A stretch of 8,919 nucleotides of DNA from DSOT01 sp052386775 (GTDB lineage Bacteria > Pseudomonadota > Gammaproteobacteria > Burkholderiales > SG8-41). Location of the stretch: assembly GCA_052386775.1 (NCBI GenBank), contig JBQTJV010000417.1, positions 1-8,919 on the forward strand, read 5' to 3'. The number at the start of each line of letters is the position of its first letter. Positions within the stretch are counted from its first letter, which is position 1. Positions 5,239 through 8,919 of this stretch are shown piece by piece. Below the pieces are notes generated by a model, which saw nothing but the letters and a program-made list of their open reading frames with translations, ran no database searches and was not told the origin of the DNA. The translations under genes were made by a program, and so were the position numbers.

Positions 5239-6690
5239 ATGTTGCGGTTCCTGTATCCGCGCTCGTTTCCCAGGCTGCTGTCGGTCGGCTTTACGCTGAT
5301 TGCACTGCCGCTTATTTTCGCCCTCATTGGCAGCGCCGTAACGGTCGACCAGATCGCCAACCGCAGCCAGCAGGCGGTGTATCGCGCCGTGCTCGCCACC
5401 CAGACCGGCCGCCGGCTGGCCGAGCTGCTCATCGCGATGGAGCGCAGCGCACGACAGATGGTGATACTGGACGACCGCAGGGTGCTGGAGACATACGAGT
5501 CGAACCGCAAGGGCCTGCTGGCGACGGCGCGCGAGTTCTCGGCGCTGCCGTTCGACAGCGAGCAGATCAACGCCTTGGGCGAAATCATGACCGGTGAACA
5601 GACGATTTACCGCGTGCTGTCCGATCCCGCCGCCGCCACGCCCGAGCTGCAGCAGGCGGTGAGCGGTTTCGTCAGGCTCACCGAGCAAGCCCAGACCATC
5701 ACCGCCCGCAGCAACGAGCTGATCGATCGGGAGGTCGAGGCCATGCTGGCCACCGCCGCCCGGGCGCAGCGCATCATTTTCTGGCAGTTGCTGGCGCTGA
5801 TCCCGGTGGTGGTGTTCCTCGTGATCGGCTTCACGGTCGTCATCACGCGGCCGATCCGCCAGATCGACCTCGCCATCCGTCGCATGGGCAGCGGCGAACT
5901 CGCCATACCGGTCACTGTCGGTGGACCCGAAGACTTGCAATATCTGGGCGAGCGCCTGGACTGGATGCGGCGCCGGCTGCTCGACCTCGAACAGCAGAAA
6001 AACCGCTTCCTGCGTCACGTTTCCCACGAGCTGAAGACGCCGCTCACCGCAGTGCGCGAGGGCGCGGAGCTGCTGTCCGACGAGGTGGTCGGCAAGCTGA
6101 TGCCGCGCCAGCGCGAAATCGCGGACATCCTGCGCCACAACAGCATCGAGCTGCAGCGGCTGATCGAGGATCTTCTGAGCTACAGCGCAAGCCAGTTCCA
6201 CAAGGTTACGCTCGAGGTCAACCCGGTGCAGATCCGACGCGTGATCGACCGGGTGGCGGACGATCTCTCGCTCGCGCTGCGCGCCAAGGAACTCAACCTC
6301 GACATGACCACCGACAATGTGACGCTCGCCGCGGACTTCGAGAAGCTGCGCATCATCCTCGACAACCTCATGTCGAACGCCATCAAGTTCTCTCCGCCCG
6401 GCGGCACCATCTCCGTTGCGGCTCGCGTCAACGGAGCCTACCTGGAAATCGACGTGGCGGACCAAGGTCCCGGCATTCCGCACGCCGACCGCGCGCACAT
6501 CTTCGACCCGTTCTACCAGGGGACGCAGGCGGTCCACGCGCTCGTCAAGGGGACCGGGATCGGCCTGTCGGTGGTGAAGGAATACACCCAGGCGCACGGG
6601 GGAAGCGTGGAAGTCGTGGATCGCGGCGACCGCCCGGGCGCTTTGCTGAGAGTGCGTCTTCCCCTGGCGCGGATGGAGGCGGCGGCATGA
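5239..6690 (+). CDS. glrK: Sensor histidine kinase GlrK (QseE-like)
   Basis: This 483-residue inner-membrane kinase phosphorylates the response regulator GlrR. TM1 spans about residues 12-34 and TM2 about 179-202, enclosing a mainly helical periplasmic domain of roughly 145 residues. A HAMP linker follows (about 203-255). The HisKA motif VSHELKTPL gives phospho-acceptor His263, and the following REGAELLSDEVVG strongly resembles enterobacterial GlrK. The ATPase domain has its N box at LDNLMSNAIKF (Asn380), G1 at DQGPGI (408-413) and G2 at GTGIGL (438-443), so all catalytic elements are present. The start is fixed by an in-frame stop at 5230-5232; ATG 5239 is the first start after it, and it lacks a visible Shine-Dalgarno. 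The next gene overlaps by ATGA. Order and spacing match the glrK-qseG-glrR operon of Escherichia coli. The stimulus is not evident. Confidence 0.94.
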   Translation: MLRFLYPRSFPRLLSVGFTLIALPLIFALIGSAVTVDQIANRSQQAVYRAVLATQTGRRLAELLIAMERSARQMVILDDRRVLETYESNRKGLLATAREFSALPFDSEQINALGEIMTGEQTIYRVLSDPAAATPELQQAVSGFVRLTEQAQTITARSNELIDREVEAMLATAARAQRIIFWQLLALIPVVVFLVIGFTVVITRPIRQIDLAIRRMGSGELAIPVTVGGPEDLQYLGERLDWMRRRLLDLEQQKNRFLRHVSHELKTPLTAVREGAELLSDEVVGKLMPRQREIADILRHNSIELQRLIEDLLSYSASQFHKVTLEVNPVQIRRVIDRVADDLSLALRAKELNLDMTTDNVTLAADFEKLRIILDNLMSNAIKFSPPGGTISVAARVNGAYLEIDVADQGPGIPHADRAHIFDPFYQGTQAVHALVKGTGIGLSVVKEYTQAHGGSVEVVDRGDRPGALLRVRLPLARMEAAA

Positions 6691-7244
6691 CCGGGCGCGT
6701 AATTCTCGCCGCGCTGACGCTGCTCGTGTTTGGCTGCACGCTGGCGCCCGCCGATCCCGAAGCGCCCAAGTCCGCCGCCGAAACGCCGGGCGCCGTTGCG
6801 CGGCTCGAGCCGCAGACACCGGAGCCGTCCCGCGCGCGCAGCGACGACGTGGAGCGGCTGCTCAGCTATTTCGAACATATCCGCAAACTTCCTCCGGGCG
6901 ATTTCGCCCGCGTGGCTGACAATGCGCGCGCTGCATTCAACCGCTCGCGCTCGGACTTCGACCGCGCGCGCTACGCCCTGCTGCTTTCGGTACCCAACAC
7001 GCCGCTCAACGACGACCAGCGCGCTTTCGAGCTGCTCGATCCGCTGGTGAAAAGTCCTTCCTCGACGCTGCACGGGCTTGCCTTGCTGGTGAGCGCGCAC
7101 GTGCACGAACGCCGGCGCCTTGAAAGCGGAATGCACAGCCTGCAGCAGAACGTGCAGGGCCTGCAGCAGAAACTGGATGCTCTGATGTCGCTCGAACGCA
7201 GCCTGATGAACAGAGAGCAGCCGATACCCCCGAGGAAACGATGA
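6687..7244 (+). CDS. qseG: QseG-like lipoprotein of the GlrK-GlrR system
   Basis: In E. coli QseG is an outer-membrane lipoprotein that interacts with the sensor QseE/GlrK. Here a 185-residue protein has a short signal with lipobox LVFGC, giving lipidated Cys17. A Pro/Ala-rich linker follows (about 18-50), then a helical domain (about 52-135) and a C-terminal coiled coil (about 137-172) in which Leu recurs in LQQ repeats, ending in SLERSL much like the LTDIERQL segment of E. coli QseG. It is shorter than the roughly 237-residue E. coli protein. The start overlaps the glrK stop (ATGA) and GGAGG lies 7 nt upstream. It also overlaps glrR by 4 nt, so the three are co-translated. Sequence similarity is limited to the C-terminal region, so the name rests chiefly on gene order plus the lipobox and coiled coil. 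Confidence 0.8.
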   Translation: MTGRVILAALTLLVFGCTLAPADPEAPKSAAETPGAVARLEPQTPEPSRARSDDVERLLSYFEHIRKLPPGDFARVADNARAAFNRSRSDFDRARYALLLSVPNTPLNDDQRAFELLDPLVKSPSSTLHGLALLVSAHVHERRRLESGMHSLQQNVQGLQQKLDALMSLERSLMNREQPIPPRKR

Positions 7245-8623
7245 CTGAAATGACGCACCCGGTGCGCGGCAATATCCTGGTGGTCGACGACGACCCCGAC
7301 CTGCTGCGACTCATGCAGATACGCCTGTCCGCGGCCGGATACGGCGTTTCCACGGCGGATAGCGCGGAGCACGCGCTGGCGCAGCTCACGGTGGCCCGGC
7401 CGCGAGTGGTGGTCACCGATCTGAGACTGGGCGGCATGGATGGCATCGCACTGTTCGAGGCGATCCACTCTGAAAATCCCTCCTTGCCGGTGATCATCCT
7501 CACGGCGCACGGCACGATCCCGGACGCGGTGACGGCGGTCAAGCGCGGGGTATTCGGCTATCTCACCAAGCCGTTCGACGCAAAGGAGCTGCTGGCGGAG
7601 GTGGAACGCGCGCTCGCGCTCACCGGCGGACGGGAAACTGCCGATAGAGGGTCAGACGACCAGGCGTGGCGCCGGGAAATCATCACGCGCAATCCGGTGA
7701 TGGAGGACATGCTGGTCAAGGCGCGGCTGGTGGCCGACAGCGATGCAAGCGTGCTGATCTACGGTGAATCCGGAACCGGCAAGGAGCTGCTCGCGCGCGC
7801 CATCCACAACGCGAGCCCGCGCCGCGACCGGCCTTTCGTCGCCATCAACTGCGGGGCCATACCGGAGCAACTGCTCGAGTCCGAATTGTTCGGCCACGTC
7901 AAAGGCTCGTTCACCGGTGCCACGCGCGACCACAAGGGACTGTTCCAGACGGCTGACAAAGGCACCTTGTTCCTCGATGAAATCGGCGACATGCCGCTCA
8001 CGCTCCAGGTGAAATTGCTGCGCGCCCTGCAGGAGCGGCACGTGCGCCCGGTCGGCTCCACGGCCACCTATGACATCGACGTGCGCGTGATCTCCGCGAC
8101 CCACCGCAACATCGAAGCGGAAATGCTGGCCGGCAATTTCCGCGAGGACCTGTTCTACCGCCTGAACGTCGTCAGCCTGACGCTGCCGCCGCTGGCGGAG
8201 CGGCGCGAGGACATCCCGCTGCTCGCCAATTATTTTCTGGCGACGCTCGCCGAGAAGTACAAGAAGCGGGTGAACGGCTTCGCGCCGGAAGCGCTGGAAC
8301 TGCTGGTCGGCGCGGCGTGGCCGGGAAACGTCCGCCAGCTCTACAACGTCGTGGAGCAGTCGGTGGCACTCGCGACCACGCCGCTTGTTCCCCCGACGCG
8401 GGTGCAGCAGGCGATTCATAACCAGCAGCGCGAGTTCGCGTCGTTCGAGGAAGCGCGCCGGAAATTCGAGCGCGATTACCTCGCGCAACTGCTCAAGATC
8501 ACCGAGGGCAATGTGACGCAGGCAGCGCGTCTTGCGAAACGCAACCGCACCGAATTCTACAAGCTGCTGCAGCGGCATCAGCTCGATCCCAAGCTGTTCA
8601 AGACGGCGCGGCAGCAAGGATGA
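7241..8623 (+). CDS. glrR: Sigma54-dependent response regulator GlrR (QseF-like)
   Basis: This 460-residue NtrC-type activator is phosphorylated by GlrK and drives sigma54 promoters. The receiver domain (about 11-125) has the acidic pocket DDD (16-18), phospho-acceptor Asp60, Thr88 and Lys110. The AAA+ domain has Walker A GESGTGKE (175-182), the sigma54-contact loop as GSFTGA (222-227, usually GAFTGA), Walker B TLFLDEIGD (242-250) and arginine-finger region FREDLFYRLN (300-309). The Fis-type helix-turn-helix GNVTQAARLAKRNRTEFYKLL (about 423-443) closely resembles that of enterobacterial GlrR. It overlaps qseG by ATGA, with GAGG 5 nt before the start. In E. coli GlrR activates glmY and rpoE, but targets here are unknown. 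I see no sigma54 promoter with correct GG-N10-GC spacing before glrK. The protein is intact. Confidence 0.95.
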   Translation: MTEMTHPVRGNILVVDDDPDLLRLMQIRLSAAGYGVSTADSAEHALAQLTVARPRVVVTDLRLGGMDGIALFEAIHSENPSLPVIILTAHGTIPDAVTAVKRGVFGYLTKPFDAKELLAEVERALALTGGRETADRGSDDQAWRREIITRNPVMEDMLVKARLVADSDASVLIYGESGTGKELLARAIHNASPRRDRPFVAINCGAIPEQLLESELFGHVKGSFTGATRDHKGLFQTADKGTLFLDEIGDMPLTLQVKLLRALQERHVRPVGSTATYDIDVRVISATHRNIEAEMLAGNFREDLFYRLNVVSLTLPPLAERREDIPLLANYFLATLAEKYKKRVNGFAPEALELLVGAAWPGNVRQLYNVVEQSVALATTPLVPPTRVQQAIHNQQREFASFEEARRKFERDYLAQLLKITEGNVTQAARLAKRNRTEFYKLLQRHQLDPKLFKTARQQG

Positions 8624-8665
8624 GAGCCGGTGGTCACTCTAAGGAAGCTCTGATTTAAGACGGCC

Positions 8666-8693
8666 GTTCGCCCTGAGTTTATCGAAGGGCAAC
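8666..8693. repeat. REP-like hairpin in the left half of the palindromic element
   Basis: GTT (8666-8668) and GCCCT (8670-8674) pair with AGGGC (8686-8690) and AAC (8691-8693), a stem of 8 bp with one bulged C and an 11-nt loop. It follows glrR by 42 bases and has no U-run, so it could protect the 3' end of the glrR message rather than terminate it. Confidence 0.45.
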
Positions 8694-8722
8694 GCCAAGT
8701 CATTGGTTTATTGCGGCTCGGG

Positions 8723-8776
8723 CCGTTCATGTTTTTTCGACTGTCGCTCAGGACAGGCTCGGCTCAACACGAACGG
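8723..8776. repeat. REP-like long hairpin in the right half of the palindromic element
   Basis: CCGTTC-a-TGTT (8723-8733) pairs with AACA-c-GAACGG (8766-8776), 10 of 11 bases matching. A second small stem lies inside: CTGTC (8741-8745) with GACAG (8752-8756). Together they can form a cruciform or RNA hairpin. Confidence 0.5.
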
Positions 8777-8824
8777 ACTTTTTCAGAGCTTCCCTAAGTA
8801 CTCGATTCCATAAATACGATGACG

Positions 8825-8830
8825 TATAAT
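8825..8830 (+). promoter_or_regulatory. Perfect TATAAT box before the transposase-like start
   Basis: TATAAT lies 47 nt before the ATG at 8878. No good -35 is seen 16-18 nt upstream (the region reads CTCGATTCC), so strength is uncertain. It sits in a local AT-rich stretch (8806-8832) that contrasts with the surrounding GC-rich DNA, as expected for the end of an insertion sequence. Confidence 0.4.
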
Positions 8831-8877
8831 ATGGCGCTTGTCAGGCACTTGGCTCGCCGCTGGGAGGAGGCGCACAA

Positions 8878-8919
8878 ATGCCACGTAAGAGTCCATATGT
8901 CATCAGCCTTTCCATTGCC
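8878..8919 (+). CDS. Probable IS630-family transposase, first 14 codons only
   Basis: The visible peptide is MPRKSPYVISLSIA, cut by the window edge. Its RKSPYVI-x-LS pattern matches, from memory, the start of IS630-family transposases common in proteobacteria. A very strong ribosome binding site, AGGAGG at 8865-8870, lies 7 nt before the ATG, so a real gene start is likely whatever the family. Fourteen residues cannot prove the family, and the catalytic DDE residues lie outside. If correct, the insertion sequence's left end should fall between about 8798 and 8860. Confidence 0.55.
   Translation, partial: MPRKSPYVISLSIA

Larger units (their letters stand above)
8643..8793. repeat. 151-bp nested palindrome, MITE/REPIN-like element with 11-bp terminal inverted repeats
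   Basis: GGAAGCTCTGA at 8643-8653 is the exact reverse complement of TCAGAGCTTCC at 8783-8793. Inside, CCGTTCG (8664-8670) pairs with CGAACGG (8770-8776). The element is flanked on both sides by CTAA (8639-8642 and 8794-8797), which looks like a 4-bp target duplication, or 2-bp TA in an alternative reading. No protein is encoded within. The internal phrases such as CGCCCTGAG...CGAAGGGC and GCTCAGGACAGGCTC resemble REP-type palindromes widespread in beta- and gammaproteobacteria. It lies 19 bp after the glrR stop. It could be a REPIN moved by a RAYT transposase or a MITE moved by another transposase; the nearby transposase start may or may not be related. Confidence 0.6.

Noticed and set aside
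5114..5290. A second open frame across the glrK leader whose translation (containing AGYGYTRILLDRL) looks protein-like.
   Set aside because: It has no ATG, GTG or TTG start after its upstream stop at 5111-5113, no ribosome binding site, and runs out of frame into glrK.
5158..6819. A 553-codon minus-strand open frame opposite glrK.
   Set aside because: Antisense to an intact histidine kinase with all catalytic boxes; low-complexity Arg/Gln/Ala/Asp-rich product, no family resemblance.
8832..8847. A sigma54-like TGGC...GGCA arrangement with GG-N10-GC spacing before the transposase-like start.
   Set aside because: Spacing is right but the conserved TT before GC is AG and only part of the -24 box matches; it also lies downstream of a perfect TATAAT.

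Overview
The window looks like chromosomal DNA of a GC-rich betaproteobacterium, probably Burkholderiales or a relative. This inference rests on the high GC content, a Bug-family solute receptor, the glrK-qseG-glrR cluster, and palindromic repeats of a kind common in beta- and gammaproteobacteria. No database was searched; family names come from motifs read directly in the translations.

Region 1 (1-4164) is a small-molecule uptake and catabolism locus. A Bug (TctC-type) periplasmic receptor gene runs leftward off the window edge from position 391. Divergent to it is a tightly packed rightward operon of four genes: a MenB/BadI-like crotonase (563-1459), a class III CoA-transferase (1466-2671), a methylmalonyl-CoA-epimerase-like VOC protein (2684-3094) and a malate/L-lactate dehydrogenase-family oxidoreductase (3094-4164). 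The 171-bp divergent spacer holds a good sigma70 promoter for the receptor and a perfect 10-bp palindrome over its -35 box. A plausible reading is that a carboxylic acid is captured by the receptor, activated by CoA transfer, processed as a CoA ester by the crotonase and epimerase, and that a 2-hydroxy acid is oxidised by the dehydrogenase. The substrate cannot be read from the sequence.

Region 2 (4165-4974) is a lone mlaC-type gene, a periplasmic phospholipid-shuttle protein, with a clear ribosome binding site and a strong GC hairpin after its stop. None of the other mla genes is present here.

Region 3 (4975-8623) is the three-gene cluster glrK (sensor kinase), qseG (lipoprotein) and glrR (sigma54-dependent response regulator), joined by two ATGA overlaps. 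It is preceded by a roughly 230-base leader with a perfect TATAAT box. This is the position occupied by the small RNA gene glmY in enterobacteria.

Region 4 (8624-8919) is repeat DNA. A 151-bp nested palindrome (8643-8793) has perfect 11-bp terminal inverted repeats and is flanked by 4-bp CTAA direct repeats, so it looks like a non-autonomous mobile element (MITE or REPIN). Then come a TATAAT box, a strong ribosome binding site and the first 14 codons of what is probably an IS630-family transposase, cut by the window edge.

Most of the window is well-known families. The parts that deserve attention are the undetermined CoA pathway with its catalytically unusual crotonase, the glrK leader, and the mobile-element-like palindrome beside a transposase start.
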